DNA of 64,000 nucleotides from Wallemia ichthyophaga EXF-994 (Eukaryota; Basidiomycota; Wallemiomycetes; Wallemiales; Wallemiaceae): positions 124,001 through 188,000 of the forward strand of contig NW_008806276.1 in the NCBI RefSeq assembly GCF_000400465.1, written 5' to 3'. This document shows, in pieces, positions 41,588 to 52,640 of this stretch. Each line of letters opens with the position of its first letter. Positions within the stretch are counted from its first letter, which is position 1. The position numbers were made by a program, and so were the translations under genes. The notes beneath the pieces were generated by a model. The model saw only the letters and a program-made list of their open reading frames with translations, did no database searches and was not told where the DNA came from.

Positions 41588-43857
41588 ATGGAGGTGTGTT
41601 ATAAATTAAAGCGCGTTTTATTTTCTAAAAAAATATCAAGACATCCTCTTCAATACCCAGCCTGATTGATAATGGCCCTGACTACGCCGATGACAATGAG
41701 GACTACGACGACAACGAAGATCACGGCGATCATCTCGGCGAGGATTCCGAGGTTGCTCACGATTCGGAGGCTATCCAGGGATCTCCTGCTGCAAACGACA
41801 TTCACGTCATTCCCAGTCCAGATGACATACCAGCTGCACAACCACACTCATCAAGAAGTACAAGTCTGTTAAACCAAGATATTGATAAAACAGCAGCACG
41901 TGCAGCATCCAATCCCCATGCACTAGTTATTGCCTCTCTTCGTGCGCAGATCGATGAGCTTACCAGCCAGCTCAACAGTCTCAACGCGAAGCTAGTCCAT
42001 ACTTTCGACAAATCAGACAATCTCCAGCAAGAGCTTGATGAGGCGCGGACGCTGCACCACCACCATCAACTCCGCATTACCGCGCTCGAGAAGGAGACAG
42101 CGGCTGTGAAGACGAGTCTCGACAACGGCACGCTCGTTGAGCGCGAGAATGTAATGCACGAGCTCACACATATGGTTGACTCTATCGTCACCGAAACCCA
42201 AAAAGCTACGCTAGCGCGACAAGACAAGGCAGCTATCGAGCAGGACCTCGATGATCTCAGCGCTAATCTCTTCGCAGAGGCTAACCGCATGGTTGGCGTC
42301 GAACGACTGCTCAAAGCCCAGGAAGCGGATCGACGCCGTGTAGCTGAAGAGAGGCTCGTTGAGGCTGAGGAAGCTGTCCGAGTCACCCAGCGCCAGATGA
42401 GCGAGTGGGTAGAGAGGGGTGAAAGTAGCAACGGCGCCCTCCAACCACCTGCAGCTTCCGATTCCAATCTCAAACCAACTCTTACTCCCGTTCCTACTCT
42501 CACGCACACCCATATCCCCTACCTGGAATTCATCAGCTACCTGCATACGCTGGCAAGCGCAGCCAGTGTGCGGCAGAGAGCGAGTGAGTCTCAAACTCCT
42601 TCCCAACTCCTCCCGCTCGACCTCTCACACGCCTTCCTGCGCCGACTGCTTGAAGAAGACGTTGAGCCAACGCTGCGCCTCGACCTCTCACGCGCTTTTG
42701 GCCTCCTCACACGCGGTAAGGTGCTCACAGCGGTGACAGAGGGCACGCTCGAACTAGAGCCTGCTCGCGGCGCCGAGTTTGCACCCGGAACCGAGTGTGC
42801 ATTGTCAGGTCGTGTGCTCATACCCGTGCGCGACGGCGAAGGTGGTCACAAAGGGAGCGCGTCCCAGTCCTCTTTCTTCAGCTGGAGTGGGAGCGGCAGG
42901 GGGAGCAGCCGACCTGCCTCAACGGGTGCAGGTGGAAATGCAGATGCAGGTACAGGCGAGAGCGCAATACACGTATTCAGACTCTCCGCTAGCCCCACAG
43001 CTACCCGCTATCCCGTCGATGCAGGCTGGGCGGTACCGCGGCTGCGTGCTGCGTGCGAGTTGTGGCGGTACGTGCGCGCTCTGCAGGCATCTGTCGTTAC
43101 TATGCAACCCCCATTCTGCCCACCAGCGGGATGTCAGACTAGGGAGGCGTTTGATGCATCTATAGGCAGGATGGGATTGAAGAGCGGTCGAAAAGGTGGA
43201 GATGGACTCAGTGGAGATACTAATCCTTCTCCTACTATTCCACCCCCAGCAACAGGTAGATCGTTCTGGGGTGCTTTCCAGTATGCTAGATCTACCCCAT
43301 CGGTGTCGGCTCCATCTTCCGCTTCCCCGTCCCCTCTGCACGCTGACAAGACTGAATTGCCTGATGAGACAAAGAAGGGGGTTAGGGAAACACACGATAT
43401 TGCGGGTCGTGTCGATGACCATATTGACGAGAGCAGTCGCAGCGATCATACACACACACAAGACGACACCCACCATCCTCACCTTGTCTTGTCTAACCCT
43501 CAGCAGCCACCACCGAAACCCAAGCGCGGAAGGAGAAGCAGGGGACGGAAGGGCACGGTGACAGGTGCACCTCCATCGATACCTTCTCAGCGCGACAAGG
43601 AGGACGAGGAGGGGAGTGAAAATAAGAATCAAGAGAATATTGCCAGGCAAAACTCTGACGACAAATCGGATAAAAGTGTTGACTCGAACACCACGCTCAC
43701 CCAGAACACACTAGATTTGCAACTCAGCGATACAGCAGAAAAGGAAATAGAAACAGAAACAGAAACATGGGAGATGGCTAGATGGAGACAGATAGTGGAA
43801 CTAAAGCAAAACATGTTCTGGGCGCGGGTTAATGGTGATCCAAATGCTTCGATGTAG
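41588..43857 (+). CDS. SEC2: Sec2-type Rab guanine-nucleotide exchange factor
   Basis: Rab GEF for the Sec4/Rab8 class acting in exocytic vesicle delivery, 740 residues in this model. The first exon is only 6 nt (ATG GAG, 41588-41593); a 47-nt GTGTGT..ATCAAG intron joins it in phase 0 to 41641-43857. The frame is open upstream to the acceptor with no other ATG for about 150 codons, which supports the tiny exon. Residues about 15-60 are acidic. A long coiled coil runs from about 95 (SLRAQIDELTSQLNSLNAKL) to about 260. It contains the GEF signature LFAEANRMVGVERLL, which matches the L-F-x-E-A-N-x-M-V of Sec2 and Rabin8. A helical folded block (YLEFISYLHTLASA, LRRLLEEDVEPTLRLDLSRA) follows. The rest is Ser/Pro-rich with a basic KPKRGRRSRGRKG patch, and the C-terminus ends WEMARWRQIVELKQNMFW. 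Confidence 0.78.
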
Positions 43858-43951
43858 AGTAGAGTCGAGTAGAGTCAAAAAGTGTATTTATTTTAATGTC
43901 ACAATGATATAATGCCATAATGCCAACGACAACGACAACGCCACAGTAAAT

Positions 43952-44902
43952 CTACACAAACAACCTGAATGGATAGATGGGCTGCTTCATTTTGAATATA
44001 TAAACGAGCACACTGAATGTGACAATGAGTATTAGTGTCCATAAGTATGCAGCAGCTCTTTGTCTGCCAGTGTTTTGTATTTTGGGAACAGAAATGGTGA
44101 GAATGACGATAGTGCTGGCTAGAAGAGCATAAATAGTGCCAATTATAACAGTCTCTGCTCTATACTGGTTGGTGACTCCATTTGCAAAGTACTGAGCGCC
44201 ATTCTTAGTCATCACCATCTGTGGAGGTTTGCGTATCTGATTCCACATGTAACCAGAAGTCATAGTGAGGATGATGATGAGAGTGAGCATACACCAGGAC
44301 CATTTGGAGAAGATGAAAGGTTTAGTCAAGGTATTCCAGTTCTTCTTTGCGAATACTGCGAGGATTGTAAGGAGGACAAGGGCAATAACCGTGCTTGTGT
44401 GGTCGACAGGGCGTTTGAAAGCGAATTTAGTGGGAGAGTGAGTGTTTAAGAAGGCAACTAAACGTTCAGCGAGGAAACCATTCCTGTTAAAGTCGTACAG
44501 ATGTCCATTGAGCTGATGTGGTGGATGATAGAAGAGAGAAGGCGCGGTATTCAAGCCTAGATCGTTAAAAGTGCGCTGACCGTCCATGAAATCGAGACTT
44601 GCAAATACGATTGAGTTCTTATTGGTTGATCTTCTCCCTTTAGCTTGTTTAGCGAGTAAATGGAATTCCGGCGCGAACTTATGACAAGGAGTGCATTTCA
44701 TACGCTCATCCATCGCCGTTAACACAACTGCCACACCAAAGTCCCTCTCAGGCGTCCTTATAAGCTCGTTGTAGCTCAAATCGTCCAATTTAACAACACC
44801 AGCTTGATTTTGGGCTAAACTATCGTATTTAGATAGTAGAGCTGATTTTGCTAGTGCTATACTGGCAATTATCAAAATTGAAATAATTTCGGGTATTTTC
44901 AT
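43952..44902 (-). CDS. OST3: Oligosaccharyltransferase subunit Ost3/Ost6
   Basis: ER membrane thiol oxidoreductase subunit of oligosaccharyltransferase, 316 residues, intronless. A signal peptide (about residues 1-18, IISILIIASIALAKS) is followed by a luminal thioredoxin domain with the active-site MKCTPCHKF (Cys-x-x-Cys) and APSLFYHPP (cis-Pro). Four membrane spans follow: STVIALVLLTILAVFA, WSWCMLTLIIILTMTSGY, AETVIIGTIYALLASTI and AYLWTLILIVTFSVLVY. The conserved WNQIRKPPQM lies after the second span. The redox pair lets the enzyme hold cysteine-containing acceptor chains during N-glycosylation. Ost3 and Ost6 cannot be told apart by eye. It is divergent from SNRNP27, 40 bp between starts. 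Confidence 0.93.
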   Translation of the reverse strand: MKIPEIISILIIASIALAKSALLSKYDSLAQNQAGVVKLDDLSYNELIRTPERDFGVAVVLTAMDERMKCTPCHKFAPEFHLLAKQAKGRRSTNKNSIVFASLDFMDGQRTFNDLGLNTAPSLFYHPPHQLNGHLYDFNRNGFLAERLVAFLNTHSPTKFAFKRPVDHTSTVIALVLLTILAVFAKKNWNTLTKPFIFSKWSWCMLTLIIILTMTSGYMWNQIRKPPQMVMTKNGAQYFANGVTNQYRAETVIIGTIYALLASTIVILTISVPKIQNTGRQRAAAYLWTLILIVTFSVLVYIFKMKQPIYPFRLFV

Positions 44903-44942
44903 CGTGATGGTTGCTGGTCAACGTGTTATTTCAGTTACCATC

Positions 44943-45585
44943 ATGTTGGATTACGGAGATGGCGGAGATGGCAGGCGCTATGGTCGCAACAGTAGAGATG
45001 ATCGTCGCAGCGATAAAGATGAACGGCATTGGCGGGCTGAAAGGGATATTAGGGATGGCAGGAGTCGCAGAGATGTTAGAGATGCGGACAGCAGGGGCGG
45101 CAGACGCAGGAGTAGATCTCCACGGCACAGACCGACTCGCGCAGAAACCAGCCACCACAAAGTAGGCGGTTTAGATCTACGCGACGGCTCGGCAGCAGAT
45201 CGTGAGCGTATGTTGAAACAGATCCAGTCCAAGGAAGCTGAAGAAGAGCGCAAGCGGGTTGAAGAAGAGCATAGAGCCATCGAGGAGGGCGAGAGAAAGG
45301 CCAAAGACGCAGAGCAGCGGAAACCAGAGGACCAAGAGGAGGAGGACGACGACGAGGTCGATCAAGATACCCTGGCAATGCAGCAGATGATGGGTTTCGG
45401 TGGTTTCGATTCAACCAAGGTGAGCAACGAGATTCACTGACTGAATAACACTCTCTTACAAATTAAAGGGCAAAAAGGTGTCTGGAAATGAGGAGGGCGC
45501 GGCTAAAGTACACCAGCCGCGTACTTATAGACAATACATGAATCGTGTAGGCGGGTTCAATAGAGCTCTCGATAAACCCAAGTGA
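44943..45585 (+). CDS. SNRNP27: U4/U6.U5 tri-snRNP 27-kDa protein
   Basis: Spliceosomal tri-snRNP component of the SNRNP27/SNUT3 family, 197 residues, exons 44943-45419 and 45469-45585 (intron 49 nt, phase 0). The N-terminal 80 residues are an Arg/Ser/Asp-rich RS-like region. A charged helix [20 protein letters not shown] follows, then the acidic EDDDEVDQD. The family-defining C-terminus is GFGGFDSTK joined by the splice to [10 protein letters not shown] and ends [17 protein letters not shown]. Without the second exon the conserved end would be lost. ATG 44943 was preferred over ATG 44907 in the same frame because the upstream residues are hydrophobic and atypical. Confidence 0.92.
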
Positions 45586-45621
45586 TGGAGATTATACATA
45601 AGATTAATTGCACAGATTACG

Positions 45622-46370
45622 TCACTTTGTCAATATAGTCCTATGGAAATGCTCAAAGAGGTGCTGCTTCAATTTAGGCATGTTGGCGAATATCTTGCCG
45701 TTGTGGTGCGATTTTAGTGGGCTCTTTAACAGCTCTTGTTTGGCTCGGAGGGATTGTCGTAGTTGCTATGGCACCTGTTAGTTAGACTAGGTGCGTGTAC
45801 ACACTCACATCTTTTTTGCCTTCTTCGACAGCTTCAGTGACTTGGCCAAAGTCCACAAAGAAGCCTGTCGTGAATGAGTTGTAGTGTTTCTTGTTCTTCA
45901 ATCTATCTGACACCAAATCATTGCTAAAGACGTGCAAGTGGATGCTGTCCATCGATGGTACAGCGTGGAATCCTCTTCTGATTCCCCAGTGCGTTCCATA
46001 CTCACGCAGTTGTTCCTCTCGTATCGTTTCTTCTACGTCATTGTCGAACGCATCGAGCACTGCGTTGATCACGTCGTCAGGCTGCGAAAGAAGATGGTCA
46101 AGGGATCTGATGTTAAACGGCTGCCTGAGGAGAATGAGAAAGTGGTACTTGGCCTGCGATTGAGGTGAACAAGAGCGCGGATAGTGATTTGCTGAGTCAC
46201 CCACCTTTGGAAATCTGCTCTATTCATAAGCCACGTAAAGAAACCAAATGATTGGACACCCACTTATCATGAATAGTCACAGTCTTGTCGTCATACAAGA
46301 GTACCTCTGATTTGGGCAGAGACTCTGGGTCTTTGAGTGTATACTGCTTAAGCGCAAATGCAAATGACAT
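45622..46370 (-). CDS. HNT3: Aprataxin-like DNA adenylate hydrolase
   Basis: Hnt3/aprataxin, which removes AMP from 5'-adenylated DNA ends left by abortive ligation. 201 residues from 46370-46264, 46214-46205, 46153-45809 and 45765-45622; introns 49, 51 and 43 nt. The second exon is only 10 nt and supplies FPK in HDKFPKAKYHFLIL, the conserved HIT entry strand. The catalytic HIT motif is SIHLHVFSND after GFHAVPSMD, and KNKKHYNSFTTGFF is the DNA-binding block. The C-terminus aligns with the zinc finger of the family (LLKSPLKSHHNGKIFANMPK and KQHLFEH). Both zinc cysteines are replaced, by Ser and Asn, while the downstream His residues remain. The finger is therefore probably unable to bind zinc in the usual way. 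Confidence 0.88.
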
Positions 46371-46516
46371 AGTTGAATAGACACGAGGTAATCACCAAAT
46401 CACACCACACCACTCTCACCACACAATTCAACTTTGAATGGTGATGGAAAGTGTAAAATTTGAAAGAATCAGCACCAAGCGCCCTTCATGTTATAAAAAG
46501 CTTTAAATAGACACAA

Positions 46517-47220
46517 TTAGTAACCGAACTCAGCGAGCTTAGCGTTTTGTGGAGCATCCTTGAAAGCGTTTGCACGGAGCTTGGTAGCAGCAGCCTTACG
46601 TTCGTGGTAAGCAGCACCCTTAGCCTGTGAGTGGGAATGAGTGGGTAGTTCAAATGATCAAAATAACCAATCAAACTAACCTTACGCTTAGCCTCGAGCT
46701 TGTCGACGACTTCAGCGTGTGCCCAACCGAATTCTGAGGACAAACGCTTGAGGGTACAGTACTTACGGCCTGGCTTGAGACGCAAGACACGAAGAGCTTG
46801 AGGAACAACCATTTTCTTCTTTGATTGGTAAAGTGGTGGGACACCCTCAAACACCTTGATACGTTGCATAGCAGCAGCACCCTTTGCGAGCTTGTGAGGA
46901 ATCATACCACGAACACTCTTCAAGAAGATACGGGAAGGAGCTCTGTGGTGGAATGGACCACCCTTGGAAGGCTTAACCAAGTGACGAAGACGCATGAACT
47001 TCATGTAGTCCAACTTCCTACGGAAGAAGCCACCAGACAGGTTGAGCTCCTCACAACGGACAACGACGACCTTGTTGCCGTTGAGCATGTGCTTAGCGAC
47101 GACACTGGCGAGTCTACCTGAGAAGCCTGGTGAGTCGTTTGGCCGCGGTTATTTAGCTTTCTCACCCATGAGGTGTCCCTTAGCGTCAATAATGACTGGT
47201 GCTGCTGTGTAAGTGGACAT
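46517..47220 (-). CDS. RPL16: 60S ribosomal protein uL13
   Basis: Large-subunit ribosomal protein uL13 (yeast Rpl16, human L13a), 199 residues, the same length as the yeast protein. Exons 47220-47166, 47117-46681 and 46624-46517 (introns 48 and 56 nt; phases 1 and 0). Conserved segments in order: [20 protein letters not shown] (joined by the first splice), [52 protein letters not shown] and, after the last splice, [15 protein letters not shown] with the end KLAEFGY. Strong codon bias (CGT/AGA for Arg, AAG for Lys) fits high expression. Confidence 0.97.
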
Positions 47221-47659
47221 GGTTAGTGATGGATGCTCCAGGACAAGTTTGTAATTTTGCGAGCGAGTTTCTCAGATTTACGTGAAAAATAAAGATTTAT
47301 TCATATAAATATATGGCAGCGCTTTAAATACTCGGCTCACTCTCTTCTCCTTATACATGTAATTATTATTCCATTTTCATTGATCCTCGTATGCAGATTT
47401 GATTTGAGCTGGTTTGTGAATGGAATTTAGAGTTATGAAGAGATGATTAGTATTGTAGCACTCCTGAGATTACAATGAGTATACTTGTATACTTGTTATA
47501 CACTTTTTAGCCATTTTTGGTTGATGTGATCTTACGAAGAGTGAGCATCTTACACTGAATTTCTACCGCGAGTATATCTGATATACAAGCTCACCACTGA
47601 TTTACTCAATAATCCGCACATTTCCCTTCTTCTCGAACGACCATCATCTTCTTCAATAG
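47221..47659. promoter_or_regulatory. Divergent promoter region uL13 / MDM31
   Basis: About 440 bp between the starts of the uL13 gene (leftward) and MDM31 (rightward). It is AT-rich, with a TATAAATATA-like segment near 47305-47312 and a short repeat of TATACTTG units at 47482-47500. No gene is seen. Confidence 0.45.
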
Positions 47660-49640
47660 ATGAGGGCGTTGCTACGGCCTTTAAGAGTGCATAGTGTGCT
47701 GCAAGTGAACAGGAGCTACCATATGACACAGAATCACATTAAATTATTAAAAAGATCATTCACGACGCAACGACCACTCTACGAGCAGCCCAAACGAAGC
47801 GATGAGAATGATCAATGGACACAGCACACACAGCATACGCAGCACACTCAAAACACCCAAAACACCCATGATAACAGGAAATACTCCCCTTTCTTTAGAT
47901 CACTGATGCACAATCTACCACACCCCCACACGCCGACAAAAGAAGAACTCCTCGGCTTGGCTAATGGCTTCTTCGAGAGACTACGCATACGCTGGAAATG
48001 GTGGACAATTAGAGGTTTCAGAAAGTTCAATGCAGACGACGTCAGCGCTTTCATTAGCTGGCTACTCGTCGGACACATATTTTGGATTTTGATTGGTACA
48101 ACGACTTTCTTCTCTGCTATCTTTGCCACTGCAAATAGTCTAAGATTGCAGAATTACATCGCAGGTGCTATTTCTGATTATCTCACTCAAGCTACTGGTG
48201 TGAGTGTACTTTATCCACCCATTACCACACCCCACTAATAATAAATTCAGGTTACTGTCGCTTTTGAGAGTGCTATTTTACCCAAATGGAAAGACAGCCG
48301 GATATCCTTTAAAAATGTTCATGTTTCTAGGCATTCTGGTGGAGAAACTCTACCGCCCGTTCAGCCAGATAGTGCGGCGGTGCGGCGAAAGATTATCTGG
48401 GATGATCACGCACACGTACACGACGAAGATCACGATCTCACATTAAAAATTGCACCACCACCTCCTCAAGAGACTTGGACTATGTTTGATATCAATCTCG
48501 ATTCTGTGGATGTTGAACTATCACTATGGCGGTGGTTGGATGGGAAGGGATTGGTGAAGGACGCCTCAATAAAAGGTATTCGTGGTGTCTTAGATCGAAG
48601 GGGTGTAAAATGGGACTATGACAATCCACTCGATCCAAAGGATTTTAGGCACCCTCATCATCCAGGAGACTTTGAACTTGAATCACTCACTATTGAAGAT
48701 TTACTGATTACAGTGTACCAACCAGAAGATTTCAGACCTTATAATATGAGTATATTTAGAGGAGAGATAGGAACATTCAGGAAACAGTGGTTATTCCACG
48801 ACTTGCTAGCTGCATATGCAATGACTGGTCAGTTTGACAATTCGCTTTTCAGTTTGCATAAACCACAATCGATAACACGCACACACAACGCCGATGTTGA
48901 TAGAGTGACGAGATTTAGAATAGATGGTGTTGCAGTGGATCATCTTCAGGCAGCGGCGGGAATGACAGGACCAACAGCCTGGATAACTCACGGAAAGATG
49001 GACGCTGTAGTTGATATCACCTTCCCATTCCAGCAGGATGAAGATCTATTCGATGCGATAATGGAGAGTATAAATAATCTAAATTCGGCCGTGCAAGATG
49101 GAGATAGTAGAATACCTGGACAAGCACAACTTACTAGACCAGCACTCAAGTCACCCGACCAGACTGAACAGCAGGATGAACCGGCGTTGAGTAAGGAGAG
49201 GGTAGCTGTTGATATAGATTTGAGGTTCAGGGATGTCAAAGCTAGTGTGCCATACTACACAAGTGATTTAACATATACAAACAATGCACTAGTGCGGCCA
49301 ATAGTTGCATTCATAAACTCAAACCGCACACTCATACCAATATTGTCACATGTCGAGTTGCTAATTGATGAGTTTGATGGGAGTTGGACTATGTGGGAGA
49401 GTGAGTTGGAGTATAAACGTTGGAGATTTCTGAATAGAATTGCTAACATAATCAATCATAGCTGGACTGATGAGCGCAGTAAGTGATCGTATATACGACG
49501 CACTCGCGCATCACGTCACATCGACAGAAGCGAATAACCAGCGAGTCAAGTATGTAACGTTGTGGAGTCTACAATTATCGGCGAAAGGAGCAATACAAAC
49601 GCTGAAGAATATCTTAGGACAATCGAAAGCATTGTTGTAG
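47660..49640 (+). CDS. MDM31: Mitochondrial inner-membrane protein Mdm31/Mdm32
   Basis: Inner-membrane protein for mitochondrial distribution and phospholipid homeostasis, 622 residues, from 47660-48199, 48251-49400 and 49462-49640 (introns 51 and 61 nt; phases 0 and 1). The N-terminus is basic and serine-rich (presequence). A His/Thr/Gln/Asn repeat (HTQ units) follows, then an arginine-rich stretch RLRIRWKWWTIRGFRKFNAD and a membrane span ISWLLVGHIFWILIGTTTFF. The intermembrane-space domain has WRWLDGKGLVKDASIKGIRG, VLDRRGV and PYNMSIFRGEIG. The second intron is open in the reading frame, so a scan reads on to a false stop. Splicing instead gives TMWETGLMSAVSDRIYDALA, then VKYVTLWSLQL, the family C-terminus. 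Mdm31 and Mdm32 are paralogues and are not separated here. Confidence 0.9.
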
Positions 49641-49838
49641 CACTATTCATGTAATCATAGTCTTACGATGAGTTATGGAGCGAGGAGGGGAAAAAGAGGT
49701 TGAAATGAATGTAATATAGAACACTAATAACAGCCATACAAATCCCTCTTTGCGTCGCTCAAAAAATATTTTTTTTCGACAGAAAATATTCTCATTCAAA
49801 CGAAGGGAGGACAGCTTCCAGCTTAACAGCCAGCGACC

Positions 49839-50641
49839 ATGTCTGCAGTGAACCGCCAAGTCAGCAAGTGAGTGAGCTATTCAAACATCAGGGAATCTAA
49901 TTAACGATAAACTCAAAAAGATCCCGTAAGATCGTCCAAGACGGTGTTTTCCAAGCTGAATTGAGTGAATTCTTCACCCGTGAACTCAGTGAGGAAGGAT
50001 TCTCCGGATGTGAAGTACGTGTTACCCACGCTCGTACTGAGATTATCATCCGTGCCACCCACACACAAGAAGTTCTCGGTGAAAAGGGTCGCAGAATCCG
50101 TGAATTGACTGCACTCGTCCAAAAGAGATTCAAATTCCCTGAGAACTCTTTGGAATTATACGCTGAGAAGGTGCAAAACAGAGGTCTCTCAGCTGTCGCT
50201 CAATGTGAATCTTTGAGATACAAGCTCCTTGGTGGTCTCGCTGTTCGTCGTGCCTGTTACGGTGTTGTTAGATTCATCATGGAATCTGGTGCTAAGGGTT
50301 GCGAAGTCGTCGTCTCCGGTAAGCTTAGAGCTGCTAGAGCCAAAGCTATGAAGTTCACGGATGGTTTCATGATCCACTCTGGTCAACCTGTTAGAGACTT
50401 TGTCGATTACGCTGTTAGACACGTTCTCCTCAAGCAAGGTGTTTTGGGTCTCAAGGTTAAGATCATGAGACCACACGACCCAGAAGGCAGAGCTGGTTTC
50501 CCTAAGCCATTGCCTGACTCTGTCGTCATCGTCGAGCCAAAGGAGGAGCAACCAGTACAAGTTGTTTCTGAGAACAAGGCTAAGCCAAACGTTGAGTCAG
50601 CTTCTGCACCTGCTCAACAACAACAAGCTCAACAAGCTTAA
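49839..50641 (+). CDS. RPS3: 40S ribosomal protein uS3
   Basis: Small-subunit ribosomal protein uS3, 249 residues, exons 49839-49867 and 49921-50641 (intron 53 nt, phase 2). It lines the mRNA entry channel. The splice gives [15 protein letters not shown], and the rest follows the family: [36 protein letters not shown] (KH-domain GxxG), YVxxE-like [20 protein letters not shown] and [20 protein letters not shown]. The C-terminus is Ala/Gln-rich and divergent, as is usual. Codon use is strongly biased. Confidence 0.97.
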
Positions 50642-50771
50642 CCTTTGTTCAAAAATACTTGTATTTCATTCACATAAGCTTATTTCATGACGGCGTGAGT
50701 GAAATTGAATTATCTGGTATGCTTTGTGTTTTCAATGTGTTTTCAATGTCTTCTCCTTTGGCTATACCACC

Positions 50772-52316
50772 ATGTCACTCACTGCTTTTGTTAACTTCCC
50801 CTCGGAATACACGCAAGCTGCTGTGATTAGAGGATTCAAGAAATATCTACCGGATGTTCTTCTTATTACAGATAAGCCTACGGAGAAGTTACAGATACAG
50901 TATGCAGATTGTATGTGTGGTAGTCGTCGATCTTCGCCGTAGCACACACTCACATCAAACAATCCAGACGACTTGATTGAATTCGATTGGCTGATGCAAG
51001 ATACAAGTAACTGTATTGGTTCTAGTTATTGTTTCCGCAAAGTCCGTTACCTGCTCAACTATGCATACACCCACTCATCCCCGCAAATCAGGCTCTTACG
51101 CGTAAAAACTTTCTTCATCAAACTATCGAGGCTTACTTGGCTAAGATGGAGCATAGACTGTCTGTAAATGCCGTCGATCGTTCCGAAGAAGCCAATGTGG
51201 ATTTATTGCGCAATGCGATGCCAAAATGCTGGACAATAGATGTCGCTCATTCGGAGGATCTTGATGAGGTGCTAATGGATGAGCTCTACGATCTTCGTGA
51301 AAAGTTGTCCCAAGAGGGCGATCATTGGTTCATTCTCAAGCCTGCAATGTAAGCAATCATTAATTCGCCTATTGTGATATTCAATTCTCACACAACTCTC
51401 AAGGGCTGATCGTGCCAATGGTATCAGGCTCTTCAACAGTGAAGACAGTCTTCGTGAAATTTTTGCAGAATTCGATAGTGATTCAGAAGATGAAGGGGAA
51501 GATGAAGATGACGATAACCACTCAGATGAATACTCTACTGCTGTGTCTACATCGCAGCTCAGACATTTCGTTATACAGGTGATTTTAATCAATCACTCTC
51601 TTCTGCTCACGCTGACTATCGACAAGGAATACTTATCGAACCCACTTCTAATAGATCCAACGGGAAACCAGCAGTCATTCCACAAGTTCCACTTGAGAGC
51701 TTATGTTTTGTGTGTCGTAGGTGATAATTTTGAACAAGTTGTGTCAGGTCGTTTTAACTTGAAAGTACTACAGGGAAGCATAAAAGTGTACATGCCAAAG
51801 TCTATCCTAGCATTATTTGCATCTCAGTCTTACAAAAATCCAGATGAAGATCAAAGCCTATTATCTCACCTCACAAACTCATGCTTACAGGGCTCGAATA
51901 TGGATAGGGATAAATTTGTGAAATCACTGCAAGAGCTAGAGGGGTGTTATACTAATAGTGGTACGCAAATTACGTCTGATCAGATAAACAGGTGGTTGGA
52001 TAGTGCATCCAAGGTAATCGGTCAGGCTGTCAAAGGTGCTGTTGAGTCTGCGTCAGTACACTTCCAGCCTCTGCCTAATGCATTTGAGATATACGGAGTT
52101 GATTTGTTGGTCACAGATAAGGATGAGGTCAAGCTGCTGGAATTCAACGGATGTCCTGATTTCGGACAGACTGGTGATAGGTTGGCATGGATAGTGGATT
52201 ATGTTGTTGATGCGTCGTTCGAGAGTGCTCTACTGGAACTTCTCGGTCGACAATCGGCGCATGATCATCAGGAAACTGTCAAATGTCTAGATTTTGAGTT
52301 TAAGAGAGGCTGGTGA
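50772..52316 (+). CDS. Tubulin-tyrosine-ligase-like ATP-grasp protein
   Basis: A TTL-domain protein of 444 residues, from 50772-50910, 50968-51041, 51092-51348, 51404-51578 and 51627-52316 (introns 57, 50, 55 and 48 nt; all phases close). The spliced N-terminus has LIEFDWLM and SYCFRKALTRKNFLHQTIEAY, the TTL entry. GDHWFILKPAMADRANGIRL is the ATP-grasp nucleotide site; KPxMxxR is conserved. FHLRAYVLCVV and SGRFNLKVLQGSIKVYMPKS follow, then the metal-binding LLVTDKDEVKLLEFNGCPD. Fungal homologues include yeast Pby1, a P-body-linked protein. Most fungi lack tubulin tyrosination, so the substrate is unknown. An acidic insert (SDSEDEGEDEDDD) sits mid-protein. A further downstream exon (see findings) would change the last residues. 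Confidence 0.85.
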
Positions 52317-52640
52317 AAGTTGTAAAGACCAAATACATATCATAAACTATCAAATTGATTCAATTATCGGCGAAGATAGCTCAGACATTACAGAAGACAG
52401 CGAGGAGAAGGAGGACGGTGTAAAAGGAATAGAATATCCCGTATACTTCAAGACTTATTAAATTAATTCAAAAAGCGTCTGTAAAAATTAAAATTTGTAA
52501 AGTAAATTTTGGCCGCTGTTCCCATGGGCTCACTAGTTGTTGCTCACTTAAGTCTAAAGCTTAACACGTAAAAATATTGAAAATGTTGGTAATTTTATTA
52601 AATAATTGGAACTCCCGGTGCTTATTTATCTAATTTAAAG
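52317..52640. other. TTL-STM1 intergenic region
   Basis: About 320 bp that should hold the promoter and missing first exon of the STM1-like gene. A frame at 52388-52461 reads SDITEDSEEKEDGVKGIEYP and could be an alternative last exon of the TTL gene. AT-rich DNA follows. A candidate ATG TTG next to GTAATT occurs at about 52584, but its phase does not match the next exon. Confidence 0.4.

Noticed and set aside
42919-43650. 243-codon minus-strand frame within the SEC2-like gene
   Set aside because: Arg/Cys/Ser-rich shadow of a GC-rich disordered region.
49480-49500. Apparent frameshift at the end of MDM31
   Set aside because: Explained by the 61-nt intron 49401-49461 with good splice signals.
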